DNA from: Ruegeria aquimaris
GTDB lineage: Bacteria; Pseudomonadota; Alphaproteobacteria; Rhodobacterales; Rhodobacteraceae
DNA length: 64,000 nt
Reading direction: 5' to 3'
NCBI RefSeq assembly: GCF_025751555.1
Contig: NZ_JAOWLB010000006.1
Coordinates: forward strand, 1-64,000
The notes under the pieces are model-generated. The model made no database searches, was not told the DNA's origin, and worked only from the letters and a program-made list of their open reading frames with translations. Position numbers and translations under genes: made by a program. Of this stretch, positions 15,884 to 25,577 are shown one piece after another (position 1 is the first letter of the stretch; every line of letters begins with the position of its first letter).

Positions 15884-16968
15884 CAGCGCCGCCCCCCATC
15901 GCGATGCTGGCCGAGCTGACGCATCGCTGCCCGCTGTCGTGCCCCTATTGCTCGAACCCGGTCGAGATGGTCGGGCGCCAGTCGGAACTGGCCACCGATG
16001 TCTGGGCCGACGCCTTCCGCCAGGCGGCGGAATTGGGCGTGTTGCAATTGCACCTTTCAGGCGGCGAGCCGGCCTCGCGCCCCGATCTGCCCGAGTTGAC
16101 CCGCGCGGCGCATGAGGCGGGGCTCTACACCAACCTGATCACCAGCGGTATCGGCCTGACACCCAACCGGCTCGACGCGTTGGAGGCGGCGGGGCTGGAC
16201 CATATCCAGCTGTCGCTGCAAGGGACGCGGGCCGATCTGGCCGACCGGATCGGCGGCTACAAGGGTGGGTTTGCCCGCAAGATGGCCGTTGCGCAGGAGA
16301 TCAAGGCGCGGGGCATTCCCCTGACGCTCAACGCGGTGATGCACCGGCACAACCTCGACGATCTCGACCGCACCATCGAGATGGCGGTCGAACTGGGGGC
16401 GCGGCGGCTTGAGGTCGCCTGTGTCCAGTTTCACGGCTGGGCGACCCGGAACCGTGCCGCCCTGCTTCCCACTCGCGAACAGACGGAGGCGACCAAGCGC
16501 AAGGTGGCCGAGGCCGAGGCGCGGTTGCGCGGCACGCTGGCGTTTGATTTCGTGCCGCCCGACTATTACTCGGACTTCCCCAAGTCCTGCATGGGCGGCT
16601 GGGGATCGGCGGGGCTGAACATCGCGCCGGACGGCAAGGTCCTGCCCTGCCACGCCGCCGAGACCATTCCGCACCTCCGGTTCGACCGCATCACCGAGCG
16701 GAGCCTGCGCGACATCTGGTATGACAGCGATGCGTTCAATGCCTATCGCGGCACGGACTTCCTGCCTGAGACCTGCCGCAGTTGCGAGCGCGTGAGCGTC
16801 GATTTCGGCGGATGCCGGTGCCAGGCGCTGGCCATCGCCGGGGATGCGGCAGCCACCGATCCGGTCTGCCGCAAATCGCCGGATCACCACCGGGTCACCG
16901 CGCTGCTGGAGGATGCCATGCGCGCTGCCGAAGGGGCAGAGTTTACCTATCGCGTCGCCCCGCGCTGA
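15880..16968 (+). CDS. pqqE: PqqE, radical SAM Glu-Tyr cross-linking enzyme
   Basis: This 362-residue radical SAM/SPASM enzyme forms the carbon-carbon bond between the Glu and Tyr of PqqA. The SAM cluster motif is CPLSCPYC (about residues 18-25), followed by [14 protein letters not shown]. The C-terminal SPASM region holds the auxiliary-cluster cysteines in [21 protein letters not shown] and [18 protein letters not shown]. It is the last gene of the pqq operon; its 3' end overlaps that of the convergent oxidoreductase gene by 22 bp. No pqqF protease gene lies in the window. Confidence 0.97.
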   Translation: MTAPPPIAMLAELTHRCPLSCPYCSNPVEMVGRQSELATDVWADAFRQAAELGVLQLHLSGGEPASRPDLPELTRAAHEAGLYTNLITSGIGLTPNRLDALEAAGLDHIQLSLQGTRADLADRIGGYKGGFARKMAVAQEIKARGIPLTLNAVMHRHNLDDLDRTIEMAVELGARRLEVACVQFHGWATRNRAALLPTREQTEATKRKVAEAEARLRGTLAFDFVPPDYYSDFPKSCMGGWGSAGLNIAPDGKVLPCHAAETIPHLRFDRITERSLRDIWYDSDAFNAYRGTDFLPETCRSCERVSVDFGGCRCQALAIAGDAAATDPVCRKSPDHHRVTALLEDAMRAAEGAEFTYRVAPR

Positions 16969-18245
16969 CAGCTTCGGTAGAGATCGAGTACCGGGTCACC
17001 GTCGAGCTCCACATCCGCAAGGGTCAGCACCTCGCCTGCCGCAACATCGCGGCGCAATCGCAGTCCGTGGGCCAGCCCGATAGGCAAGGCATCTGCCGCC
17101 TTGGCAATCGGTTGCGCCTTGCCCCAGACGGTATAGCCGCCTTCGCCATCCAGCATTTCGCCCGCTTTCAGCCCCCGCTTGGCGACGCTGGCAACCGTTC
17201 CCCGCATCTCGCGCGCCATGCCGGTGGGTTCGCGCCGCAGCGCCGCCGAGAGAACCGAGACCGACAGCTCCAGCCCGATCAGGTGAAAAGGCTTGTACAT
17301 CGCCGCAAAACGCCCCGTGCTGTCCGTGGGCAACCCGTATTGTCGGAAACAGGCGGCAGCATAGTCGTTCGGCGCCTCAAGCACCACATAGACGCCCCAG
17401 CGCAGATCGCGGTAGACCGGGCGCCCGTCCCGTTCGAGCGAGGAGATCGTCTCGACCATGCCCGACCGATCCAGCTGCCCGCCCACCGCGCGCGGACGCA
17501 ACACATGCGCCAGGTCGTCGACCCCGCAGGGGGGAAAGGACAGCCCCTGATCCGGCACATCCAAACCGCAGGCATTGGCGATGGCGACCATCTCGATGGC
17601 GCTTTTGGTACCATCTAGGAAAGAGTTGAACATCTTGGGGTTCATGCCCGCCCGCGCCGCCTCCTCGGCGGTCAGGCCATAGTGGTCCCAGACCTCATCC
17701 GGAGTGACAGTATGATAGGCGGGCAGGTATTTTGTGCCCTTGCCCGCCGCAGCGACGCGAAACCCTGTCGCCCGCGCCCAATCGACCATTTCCGCGACCA
17801 GAGCGGGCTGGTCGCCATAAGCCATGGAATAGACCGTACCGGCCTCTCGCGCGGCGCGCGCCAGTGCGGGCCCCGCCAGGACATCCGCCTCGACATTGAC
17901 CATCACGACATGCTTGCCCCCGGCAATGGCGGCCTGTGCATGGGCGATGCCCGCGCGCGGATCACCGGTGGCCTCGATGATCACCTCGACATCGTCCCGT
18001 GCCGCAAGGGCGCGACCGTCCTCGACAAAGGCAGTGGCGGCGATGCGTTCCTCGCTCCAGCCCACGGCGCGGCAGGCCGCGCGGGCGCGCTCCGGGTCCA
18101 GGTCGGCGATAGCGCTCACCCGGAGTCCTGCGATTGTCGGCACCTGGCTCAGAAACATCGAGCCGAACTTGCCCGCGCCGATCAGGGCGGCGGTCACGGG
18201 GTGTCCGGTTTCGGCGCGCTCAGCGGCCAGTCTTGCAAGATTCAT
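16947..18245 (-). CDS. NAD(P)-binding oxidoreductase with C-terminal SAF domain
   Basis: The 432-residue protein has an N-terminal homoserine-dehydrogenase-like Rossmann fold (AALIGAGKFGSMFL, then DVEVIIEATGDPRAG) and a middle catalytic part. The C-terminal SAF domain (about 350-420) has LKAGEMLDGEGGYTVWG and VAAGEVLTLADVEL, as in FlgA/sialic-acid-synthase antifreeze-like domains. Such proteins are often misannotated as FlgA; some act on sugar acids or erythritol-type substrates, but the substrate here cannot be deduced. It is convergent with pqqE and precedes the alpha/beta hydrolase gene on the same strand, with a 23-bp gap between them. Confidence 0.75.
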   Translation of the reverse strand: MNLARLAAERAETGHPVTAALIGAGKFGSMFLSQVPTIAGLRVSAIADLDPERARAACRAVGWSEERIAATAFVEDGRALAARDDVEVIIEATGDPRAGIAHAQAAIAGGKHVVMVNVEADVLAGPALARAAREAGTVYSMAYGDQPALVAEMVDWARATGFRVAAAGKGTKYLPAYHTVTPDEVWDHYGLTAEEAARAGMNPKMFNSFLDGTKSAIEMVAIANACGLDVPDQGLSFPPCGVDDLAHVLRPRAVGGQLDRSGMVETISSLERDGRPVYRDLRWGVYVVLEAPNDYAAACFRQYGLPTDSTGRFAAMYKPFHLIGLELSVSVLSAALRREPTGMAREMRGTVASVAKRGLKAGEMLDGEGGYTVWGKAQPIAKAADALPIGLAHGLRLRRDVAAGEVLTLADVELDGDPVLDLYRSCQRGATR

Positions 18246-18268
18246 GCGCTCTCCTCCCTGTTGACGCG

Positions 18269-19162
18269 CTAAGCCTGCGCCATGGCGCGGGCGTCAAGCA
18301 CCGCTTGCGCCCATTCGATGGGCCTTTCCTGTGGCAGGTTGTGGCCTGCGTCGCGGAAAACGCGGTAATCGAACGGGCCGGTGAACCGGCTGCGATGCCC
18401 GGCGGTTCCCGCATTCACCCCATCACTGTCGCCGTCAATGGCCACGGTCGGCAGGGCAATCGGCGGCTGCGCCACCAATTGCGTCTCGATATGGGCATAG
18501 GCGGGGTCGCCGGGCACCAGCCCAAACCGGTGGCGGTAGGAATGGATCACCACCTCGACAAAATCGGGATTGTCAAAGGCGGGCGCGCTGCGGCCGAAGA
18601 CAGCGTCGCCGAACGCCCATTTCGGCGACCACATCCGCCAGAGCGTGCGCGCGATGGCGCGCCGGTCCCGCTGCAATCCGCGATGGCCCCGCTCGGAATG
18701 AAAATAGTACTGGTACCAATAGGTCGCCTCGATCTCGGGCGCTTCCGGCTCACCCGAACGGGGAATGTTCTGGATGTTGTAGGAATTGCCGGTGACCAGA
18801 GCCACCACCCGCTCCGGCCAGAGAGCGGACAGGATGCAGGACGCCCGGCCGCCCCAGTCATACCCGCCCAGAACCGCGCGCCCGATCCCCAGCGCATCCA
18901 TCAGCGCCAGCAGATCCGCGGCCAGCGCCGCCTGTTCGCCCGAGCGCGGCGTGTCCGGCGACAGGAACCGCGTCGGACCATAGCCGCGCAGGTAGGGCAG
19001 GATCACCCGCGCTCCGGATTCGGCCAGCAGCGGGGCGGTCTCGGCATAGGTTTCCACGTCATAGGGAAAGCCATGGCTCAGGATACAGGGCCAGCCATCT
19101 GCCGGACCGGTTTCCAGATAGGCAATCTCCAGAACTCCTGCCCTGACCGATTTTCGTTGCAA
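18269..19162 (-). CDS. Alpha/beta hydrolase, epoxide-hydrolase-like
   Basis: The 297-residue alpha/beta-hydrolase has the oxyanion motif SHGFPYD and the nucleophile elbow GGYDWGG, with Asp rather than Ser as nucleophile. That places it with epoxide hydrolases and haloalkane dehalogenases. The catalytic His lies in DAGHNLPQE near the C-terminus. A cap domain with several Tyr and Trp residues (IEATYWYQYYFHSERGHRG) lies in the middle. It starts with TTG (19162) behind GGAGGTTGGAG. It shares the strand with the downstream SAF-domain oxidoreductase and may form a two-gene operon. Substrate unknown. Confidence 0.78.
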   Translation of the reverse strand: MQRKSVRAGVLEIAYLETGPADGWPCILSHGFPYDVETYAETAPLLAESGARVILPYLRGYGPTRFLSPDTPRSGEQAALAADLLALMDALGIGRAVLGGYDWGGRASCILSALWPERVVALVTGNSYNIQNIPRSGEPEAPEIEATYWYQYYFHSERGHRGLQRDRRAIARTLWRMWSPKWAFGDAVFGRSAPAFDNPDFVEVVIHSYRHRFGLVPGDPAYAHIETQLVAQPPIALPTVAIDGDSDGVNAGTAGHRSRFTGPFDYRVFRDAGHNLPQERPIEWAQAVLDARAMAQA

Positions 19163-19402
19163 TTCTCCAACCTCCAGATGTCGTCCTGTTCAGGCAGACT
19201 GCGAAACATCCGCGCCTCTGGCAAGCCCGGCCTAGGGCGCGAAGCCGCACCGCGTTAAACGGTATGGCAGTGCATACCGGAATCGCGCTAAACCCCGCGG
19301 GAACCCCCTGTTCCGCACCATTCCGCATCCGCGCAACAGGAGAAACAGGCAATCCGGGCAGCGCCGAGGCAGGCAGATCCCGGCAGACCCAGGAGGATCG
19401 TC

Positions 19403-20911
19403 ATGGGCGTTATCCGCGAAAGCGACCTGATCGAGAGCATCGCCGAGGCGCTGCAATACATCTCGTACTATCATCCGACCGATTTCATCAGCGCCATGAC
19501 CAGCGCCTGGGAGCGCGAGGAGAACCCCGGCGCCAAGGCCGCGATGGCGCAGATCCTGGTGAACTCGCGCATGTGCGCCATGGGTCGCCGCCCGATCTGT
19601 CAGGACACCGGCGCGGCGAATATCCATGTCAAGATCGGGGTGCAGGCCAAGACCGACTTCACCCGCTCGCTGCAAGATATCTGCGACGAGGGCACCCGGC
19701 AGGGATACCAGCGCGACACCAACCCGCTGCGCGCCTCGGTGGTGGTCGATCCTTTCGGCAGCCGCAAGAATTCGGGCGACAACACGCCCTGCATGCTGAC
19801 GGTCGAGATGGTGGCGGGCGACAAGATCGACGTCGAGGTCGCGGCCAAGGGCGGCGGATCCGAGAACAAGTCGAAGTTCACCACGCTGAACCCCTCGGGC
19901 AATGTGGCCGATTGGGTGGTGCAGACGGTCGAGACGCTGGGCGCCGGATGGTGCCCGCCAGGCGTGCTGGGCATCGGTGTCGGCGGCAATGCCGACAAGG
20001 CGATGGCGCTGGCCAAACAGGCGCTGAACGAGCCGCTGGACATGGCCGATCTGCTGCGTCGTGGCCCCTCGGACAAGACCGAGGAACTGCGGCTGGAAAT
20101 CTATGACCGCGTGAACGCGCTGGGCATCGGCGCCCAGGGGTTGGGTGGGGTGACCACCGTGCTTGACGTCAAGATCAAGAGCTTCCCGACCCACGCGGCC
20201 TCGCTGCCCGTGGGCCTGATCCCCAATTGCGCGGCCACAAGGCATGTGCATTTCACGCTCGACGGGTCGGGCGCCGCCGAATTCACCCCGCCGCCGATGG
20301 ATCTCTACCCCGAGATCCTGCTGGAGAAGGCAGGCGCACAGGCGACCAAGCTGAACCTCGACGATCTGACGGACGAGGTTCTGGCCACGCTGGAACCCGG
20401 CCAGACGCTGCTGCTGTCAGGCACGCTTTATACCGGGCGCGACGCGGCGCATAAGCGGATGATCGAGATGCTGGACCGGGGCGAGCCGCTGCCGGTCGAT
20501 CTGAAGGGCAAGGCGATCTATTACGTGGGTCCGGTGGACGCCGTGGGCGACGAGGCCATTGGCCCGGCAGGCCCGACCACCTCGACCCGGATGGACAAGT
20601 TCACCGACCGTATCCTCGCCGATACGGGCCTCAAGGTGATGATCGGCAAGGCCGAACGCGGTCCGGTGGCGCTGGAGGCGATTGCCAGGCACAAGGCGGC
20701 CTATCTGATCGCCGTTGGCGGCGCGGCCTATCTGGTGTCCAAGGCGATCAAGGCGGCGAAGCCGGTGGCGTTCCAGGATCTCGGGATGGAAGCCATCTAT
20801 GAGCTGAAGGTCGAGGACATGCCGGTGACCGTTGCCGTCGACACCCAAGGAAACTCGATCCATATCACCGGCCCCGCCAAATGGCGGCGTAACCCGGTTG
20901 CCGCGGGCTAA
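19403..20911 (+). CDS. Class I (iron-sulfur) fumarate hydratase
   Basis: This 502-residue enzyme interconverts fumarate and (S)-malate with a [4Fe-4S] cluster. The N-terminal lyase domain contains RRPICQDTGAANIHVKIG and NSGDNTPCMLTVEMV with cluster and substrate residues, followed by GGSENKSKF and GVGGNADKAMALAK. The second cluster cysteine is in LIPNCAATRHVHF. The C-terminal beta domain has AIYYVGPVDA, GPAGPTTSTRMD and IGKAERG. Length and both domains are complete, so it is a single-chain fumarase A/B type. ATG follows AGGAGGA. It is monocistronic, with a strong terminator after the stop. Confidence 0.93.
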   Translation: MGVIRESDLIESIAEALQYISYYHPTDFISAMTSAWEREENPGAKAAMAQILVNSRMCAMGRRPICQDTGAANIHVKIGVQAKTDFTRSLQDICDEGTRQGYQRDTNPLRASVVVDPFGSRKNSGDNTPCMLTVEMVAGDKIDVEVAAKGGGSENKSKFTTLNPSGNVADWVVQTVETLGAGWCPPGVLGIGVGGNADKAMALAKQALNEPLDMADLLRRGPSDKTEELRLEIYDRVNALGIGAQGLGGVTTVLDVKIKSFPTHAASLPVGLIPNCAATRHVHFTLDGSGAAEFTPPPMDLYPEILLEKAGAQATKLNLDDLTDEVLATLEPGQTLLLSGTLYTGRDAAHKRMIEMLDRGEPLPVDLKGKAIYYVGPVDAVGDEAIGPAGPTTSTRMDKFTDRILADTGLKVMIGKAERGPVALEAIARHKAAYLIAVGGAAYLVSKAIKAAKPVAFQDLGMEAIYELKVEDMPVTVAVDTQGNSIHITGPAKWRRNPVAAG

Positions 20912-20920
20912 GAGACAAGG

Positions 20921-20952
20921 AGCCGCCCGGACACGATACGGGCGGCTTTTTC
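20921..20952 (+). terminator. Terminator after fumarase
   Basis: AGCCGCCCG (20921-20929) pairs perfectly with CGGGCGGCT (20939-20947), then TTTTTC. The T-run reaches the stop codon of the convergent membrane-fusion gene. Confidence 0.9.
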
Positions 20953-22201
20953 AATCGAACTGGCGCTGCGCCACCCGGGCGTTGTCCTTGAGTTCCGCAG
21001 ACGGGAACAGGATCAGGCGATCATCTTCGCCAATGCCCGACAGGATTTCGGCCTCGCGCCCGTTGTTCTGCCCCACCTCGACCATGGTCAGAACCGCCCG
21101 GCCATCGCGCACGGCAAAGACGGCCCATTCCCCGCCATGCCGGAACAGCGCAGCCGAAGGCACCACCAGCGCATCTTCGCTGTTCCAGACAACGATGCGC
21201 ACTTCGACCCGATAGCCATGCCCCAGCGAAAGCCTCTCGGTCGCCGAAGTTCCGATCTCGACCGTCACCTCCACGCGCTGTTCCTCGACGCCCAGGGCCG
21301 AGAATTTCGTGTACCCATAGGGATCGATCCGGCGAACCGTGCCATTCAGGTCGGTGTCACCGCCCCAGTTGGTGATGATCACCGGGTCGCCCACCGTCAC
21401 CCGTACCGCATCCGAGGACAGCAGTTCGGCCATCACCTCCAGATCACCCTGAATGTCGCCGATCTCGAGGATCGGCTCGCCCGCAGGCAGGGTGGTTTCG
21501 CTCTTCTTGAAGACCTTCAGGATGGTGCCGTCGATCGGCGCCCGCAGCGGAATGCCATAATCCGCCGGAACGCTGTCGGCCAGCGCGGTGGCCAGCGCGA
21601 CATCGTCAAAACCGATCAGTTGCGCGCGGGCATTGGCCAGTTCCGCCTCGCGCATGGCAATGGCGGCCCGCACCGTGTCCAGGTTGGCGCGAGCGACCCG
21701 GGCGGCCTGTTCGGCGCGTTCCATCGTCACCGCGCTGGCAACCCCCCGCTCGACGAGAGTTCTTGCCCGCTCCAGATCGCTTTCGGCAAAATCGAACTTT
21801 GCCTGCGCCGCGTTCAGGTCGGCATGCGCCAGTCTGAGCGCGGCCTCGGCCGCGGTCACCGCCGCATGGGCTTGCTCACGCGTGCGCACATCCAGAACCG
21901 AGGGTTTGGCCGGGCGCATCTGGGCGACTATGGTCTCACCAGCCACGACCCGTTCGCCGGGCAGCACGGTTACCCGTTGCAACTCTCCGGCGACGGGCGA
22001 GGAGACCACATAGGGTTCCTTGACCCTAGTCCGCCCCTCTTCGTCGATGGTCACCATCATCGGCCCGCGCGCCACCTCGGCCATGTCGACCAGAACCGGC
22101 CGGGGCCAGAACGCCAGAGCCAGGAAACCGCCCACCAGAACAATGGCACCTGCGGTTAGGACGGAACGGGATCTTCTGCTGTTTTGCCGGGGCACGGTCA
22201 T
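20951..22201 (-). CDS. HlyD/MacA-family periplasmic adaptor of an ABC exporter
   Basis: The 416-residue membrane-fusion protein has one N-terminal membrane anchor (VLTAGAIVLVGGFLALAFW). It continues with a lipoyl-like half motif (EPYVVSSPVAGELQRVTVLPGE), a long alpha-helical hairpin (about residues 105-200, rich in Ala, Glu and Arg) and the second lipoyl half, GIPLRAPIDGTILKVFKK. The beta-barrel domain follows. The start ATG 22201 overlaps the TGA of the permease gene. It forms an operon with permease and ATPase, a MacAB- or DevBCA-like tripartite exporter. The cargo is unknown. Confidence 0.87.
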   Translation of the reverse strand: MTVPRQNSRRSRSVLTAGAIVLVGGFLALAFWPRPVLVDMAEVARGPMMVTIDEEGRTRVKEPYVVSSPVAGELQRVTVLPGERVVAGETIVAQMRPAKPSVLDVRTREQAHAAVTAAEAALRLAHADLNAAQAKFDFAESDLERARTLVERGVASAVTMERAEQAARVARANLDTVRAAIAMREAELANARAQLIGFDDVALATALADSVPADYGIPLRAPIDGTILKVFKKSETTLPAGEPILEIGDIQGDLEVMAELLSSDAVRVTVGDPVIITNWGGDTDLNGTVRRIDPYGYTKFSALGVEEQRVEVTVEIGTSATERLSLGHGYRVEVRIVVWNSEDALVVPSAALFRHGGEWAVFAVRDGRAVLTMVEVGQNNGREAEILSGIGEDDRLILFPSAELKDNARVAQRQFD

Positions 22202-24558
22202 CACTCTCTGTTCTTCAACGCCAGAACCAGATCGGTTCGATCGATATCACGTTTCACCACCCAACCCGATACCAGCGCCGCCACGACAACGATGGCGGTG
22301 GCCTGACCAAAGCTTTCGAGGCCAAACCGCGCCGGTATCTGGTAGAGATCGGTACTGAACCCCGCCGAAATCGCAAAGCTGAGTCCATAGCCGCCCAGCG
22401 CCCCGACGGGAAGGGCCAGAAGGGTCACAACCGCCAGTTCCCCAAGCAGGACAAAGGCGACCTCGACCCGGGTGAAACCCAGAACCCTGAGCCCCGCCAG
22501 ATCCCGTTCACGTTCGGCCTGCGCCACCCGGGCCGCATTGTAGATGACGCCAAAGGTGATGACGCCCGCGATCACCGCCATCACGTAGCGCATCGCACCC
22601 GCGCCCTGGTCCATCATCCTGCGCATGGCGGAGCGGGTTTCATCCTTGATCGCAACACCGGCGACCTGTGGCATGTCCTTGAGGCGGTGATAGACCTCGC
22701 CTGCCTTGTCCTTGTCGACGCGCAGATAGGCCACCGAGATCCGCCCGGGTTCCGCCAACAGCCGGTTCAGCGCTTCATACTGCATGAAAGCCGGAGATCC
22801 GATCAGGGATTCCGCGATGGCGGCCACCTGAACCTCGACCTTTGGGCGGCGGCCTTCGCGCACATCGAGCGTCACGTGTTGCCCGGGAACGACCCCAAGC
22901 TTGTCCGCCAGTCCCTGCGACAGGATCAGCCCATGGTCAGGGATGGCAATCGAACTGGCCTCGGCATCTACGGCGCGGTACAGGCGCGGCGCGGGCACCA
23001 GCCCGCTGACCGCGCCACGATGGCTGTAGCGGTCATTGCGGAACACGGTATCGACCACGCGGACCGGCTCCACCTCGATCACCCCGGGCAGCGCTGCGAG
23101 ATCGAAGCGCACCTGCCCGGCCACCGGATGGGTGAACGACACCATCAGATCGCTGCGGTCTATGTCGCTGAACGACACTTCGACCATGTCGTCGAAACTG
23201 GCCAGCAGCGACGCCATCGCAGCAGCCAACGCGGTCGCGGCGCCCACCCCGGCGACCGCGCCTGCCATGCGAAGCGGCTCGCGCGCCAGGCGGCGCAGGA
23301 CCATGCGCGTGGGTTGGTCGAGCCAGCGCGCCAACACCCCATGAAACGGGCGTGCGCGGTGAAAGTCGGCGGGAGCCGCCGCGCGCATCGCAACCGCCGG
23401 TGTCAGGGCAAAGACCCGGCGCAGGACCAGCAGCCCACCAGCAGACGCCGCCGCCACGCTGGCACCAAATCCAATGGCGAAACTGGACGGATCCAGGCGA
23501 AAGACCAGAAAGGGAAACTTGTAGTAGATCAGGTAAGCATCTATCAGAGCCCGCCCCGCCAGTATCCCCAGCACACTGCCCAGCGCGGCGCCGCCGAGGC
23601 TGATCACCAGAACCAGCTTGAGGTAATGCGCCCCGACTTCCCAGTCGGTATAGCCGAACGCCTTCATCAACCCTATCTCGCGCCGCTCGGACTCCACAAG
23701 GCGCGAAATGACGATGTAGAGCAGGAACGCCGCCACCGCCATGAATACCGGTGGAACCACTGCGGAAACCTGACGCAACCCGTTGATTTCCTGCGAAATA
23801 AAGGTGTCCGAAGGCAGATCTTCAAGCGCATAGGCGCCAGCGCCACCATAGCTGTCGAGCATCCGGTCCGCCTCGGATATCACGCCGGCCACATCCACGC
23901 CGCGCTCCAGCGACATCAGGGCCTCGTTGAAGGCGCCATCCATGTCGAACATCGAGGCAATCGCGCTCGGCGCCATCCAGATCACGGCAAAGCGGGCATC
24001 GTCGGGTACCATCTCGCCCGGGGCGGTGCTGTACAGAAACTCGGGCGACATCGCGAGACCGGCGATCGAGAATCTGTGCCGCGCGCCGTTCATCGTGGCG
24101 CTGATCCGGTCGCCCGGCCCCAGCCCGTGTGCCTTTGCGAAACTGTCCAGCAGCAGAACCTGGTCCGTTCTGTCTGCGGCAAGGGGTTGGCCTTCGGTCA
24201 GAAGCACCGCGTTCAACCGGGGTTCGCGTTGCAGCGACAGCGCGCGCGCCCGCACCGGAACCTCCAGCCCCGGCAGGTCGATGAGCGCGGCACCCGAGAC
24301 CCGAACTTCGGCGGCGGCCACACCTGGTATCCGCTGCACGTCCTGAAACAGACGTTCCGGAGCGCGGGTCACCGGCGCATAGACCTCGGCCAGCCGGTAC
24401 CGGTCATAATAGGCACCCCGCGTCTCCTCGAGGCTGACGACAAGGCCGCTTTGCATCACCTGAAGCAGCACGCCAACGGCGATCACCATGGCGATCGCAA
24501 TCGCCTGTCCCCGGATCCGCCACAGGTCCCGGCCCAGTTTGCGCGTCAGCGGTGACAT
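22201..24558 (-). CDS. FtsX/MacB-like ABC transporter permease
   Basis: The 785-residue membrane protein begins with a short cytoplasmic stretch and one transmembrane helix (IAIAMVIAVGVLLQVMQSGLVV). It continues with a MacB-type periplasmic domain (about 45-260) and FtsX-like membrane domains around 270-400 (VFMAVAAFLLYIVISRLVESERREIGLMKAFGY, quoted in part) and 660-780. The repeated loop ERxxGLxxxLGxT is present in both (REIGLMKAFGYTD, RDLAGLRVLGFTR). This duplicated layout is typical of large lipoprotein- or lipid-handling permeases. It lies 7 bp downstream of the ATPase gene. Confidence 0.87.
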   Translation of the reverse strand: MSPLTRKLGRDLWRIRGQAIAIAMVIAVGVLLQVMQSGLVVSLEETRGAYYDRYRLAEVYAPVTRAPERLFQDVQRIPGVAAAEVRVSGAALIDLPGLEVPVRARALSLQREPRLNAVLLTEGQPLAADRTDQVLLLDSFAKAHGLGPGDRISATMNGARHRFSIAGLAMSPEFLYSTAPGEMVPDDARFAVIWMAPSAIASMFDMDGAFNEALMSLERGVDVAGVISEADRMLDSYGGAGAYALEDLPSDTFISQEINGLRQVSAVVPPVFMAVAAFLLYIVISRLVESERREIGLMKAFGYTDWEVGAHYLKLVLVISLGGAALGSVLGILAGRALIDAYLIYYKFPFLVFRLDPSSFAIGFGASVAAASAGGLLVLRRVFALTPAVAMRAAAPADFHRARPFHGVLARWLDQPTRMVLRRLAREPLRMAGAVAGVGAATALAAAMASLLASFDDMVEVSFSDIDRSDLMVSFTHPVAGQVRFDLAALPGVIEVEPVRVVDTVFRNDRYSHRGAVSGLVPAPRLYRAVDAEASSIAIPDHGLILSQGLADKLGVVPGQHVTLDVREGRRPKVEVQVAAIAESLIGSPAFMQYEALNRLLAEPGRISVAYLRVDKDKAGEVYHRLKDMPQVAGVAIKDETRSAMRRMMDQGAGAMRYVMAVIAGVITFGVIYNAARVAQAERERDLAGLRVLGFTRVEVAFVLLGELAVVTLLALPVGALGGYGLSFAISAGFSTDLYQIPARFGLESFGQATAIVVVAALVSGWVVKRDIDRTDLVLALKNRE

Positions 24559-24565
24559 GTTCCCC

Positions 24566-25303
24566 TTACCATTCGATTTCCTCGGGGGTGAGCTTGGTCT
24601 CGTTCTCCCTGACCTCGATCACCTGCCCGTCGCTGAAGCGGATCACCCGGTCGGCCATCGCCGCCTGCGACGCGGCATGGGTCACGATCAGAACCGTCGC
24701 GCCTAGCGTTTCATTGACATCGCGCAGCACCTTCAGAACCGCCCGCCCGGTCGTGCTGTCAAGCGCGCCGGTCGGCTCGTCGCAGAACAGGACATCGGGC
24801 TGTTTTGCGACTGCCCGGGCGATCGCCACCCGCTGCTGCTCTCCGCCTGAAAGCTGGGCGGGGAAATGATCGGCCCGCTCGGACAGTCCCACCAGCGCCA
24901 GCGCCTTGTCCGGGTCCATCGGGTTCCGCGAAATTTCGGTCACCAGTTCGACATTCTCGCGCGCGGTCAGGCTGGGCATCAGGTTGTAGAACTGAAAGAC
25001 AAAGCCGACGTGGTCGCGCCTGTACCGCGTCAGCTCGCTGTCCGACATGGTGGTCAGTTCATGGTCCCGGAACAGGGCAGAGCCTTCGCTGGCCCGGTCT
25101 AGTCCCCCGATGATGTTGAGCAGCGTCGACTTTCCGCTGCCCGACGCGCCCAGCAGAACCACCAGCTCGCCCGCGGGAATATCAAGATCGACACCGCGCA
25201 GGGCATGCACGGCCGTTTCCCCGTGCCCGTAGATCTTCTTGAGGTTTCGAATGGTATACGTGTTCCCGGTCAAGACCGCACCTTTCGACTGTTCCCAGGC
25301 CAT
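24566..25303 (-). CDS. ABC exporter ATP-binding protein (MacB/LolD/DevA-like)
   Basis: The 245-residue nucleotide-binding protein has Walker [12 protein letters not shown], the Q-loop [12 protein letters not shown] typical of the LolD/MacB group, signature [14 protein letters not shown], Walker [13 protein letters not shown] and switch VTHAASQ. It is first in the exporter operon. Directly upstream lies a 274-bp intergenic stretch up to the LeuD-like gene, in which I see no gene, only a GC-rich hairpin at 25522-25538. Confidence 0.9.
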   Translation of the reverse strand: MAWEQSKGAVLTGNTYTIRNLKKIYGHGETAVHALRGVDLDIPAGELVVLLGASGSGKSTLLNIIGGLDRASEGSALFRDHELTTMSDSELTRYRRDHVGFVFQFYNLMPSLTARENVELVTEISRNPMDPDKALALVGLSERADHFPAQLSGGEQQRVAIARAVAKQPDVLFCDEPTGALDSTTGRAVLKVLRDVNETLGATVLIVTHAASQAAMADRVIRFSDGQVIEVRENETKLTPEEIEW

Positions 25304-25521
25304 TCCCTTGCCTGCGACAGGTCGGGGCCCGGGATCAATCTAGGTCCGCATGACGCGTGTCATCAAGGATGGCGGGGCCGCGCCCGTGCGGATGGCGGCG
25401 ATACACCGCACATCCGGGCTGGTCTCCCGAGACCGGGATCGCAACCGAACGAGGACCCAAGCGGCGCTCCCGATTGTGGCAAAAGGGTCAACACATCGTC
25501 ATTGCACGGTGCGACAGGAAC

Positions 25522-25538
25522 CCCGTCCGCAGGACGGG
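25522..25538 (-). terminator. GC-rich hairpin downstream of the LeuD-like gene
   Basis: CCCGTCC-GCA-GGACGGG is a perfect 7-bp stem, 40 bp after the LeuD-like stop codon. It lacks a T-run on the relevant strand, so termination is only a possibility. Confidence 0.35.
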
Positions 25539-25577
25539 CCCGCGCCGTCTCGGGGATTATTCGCCGGTCCTGATCCT

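Noticed and set aside
16947-18245. Flagellar protein FlgA, because of the SAF domain.
   Set aside because: The N-terminal two thirds is a Rossmann-fold oxidoreductase and no flagellar genes are near.
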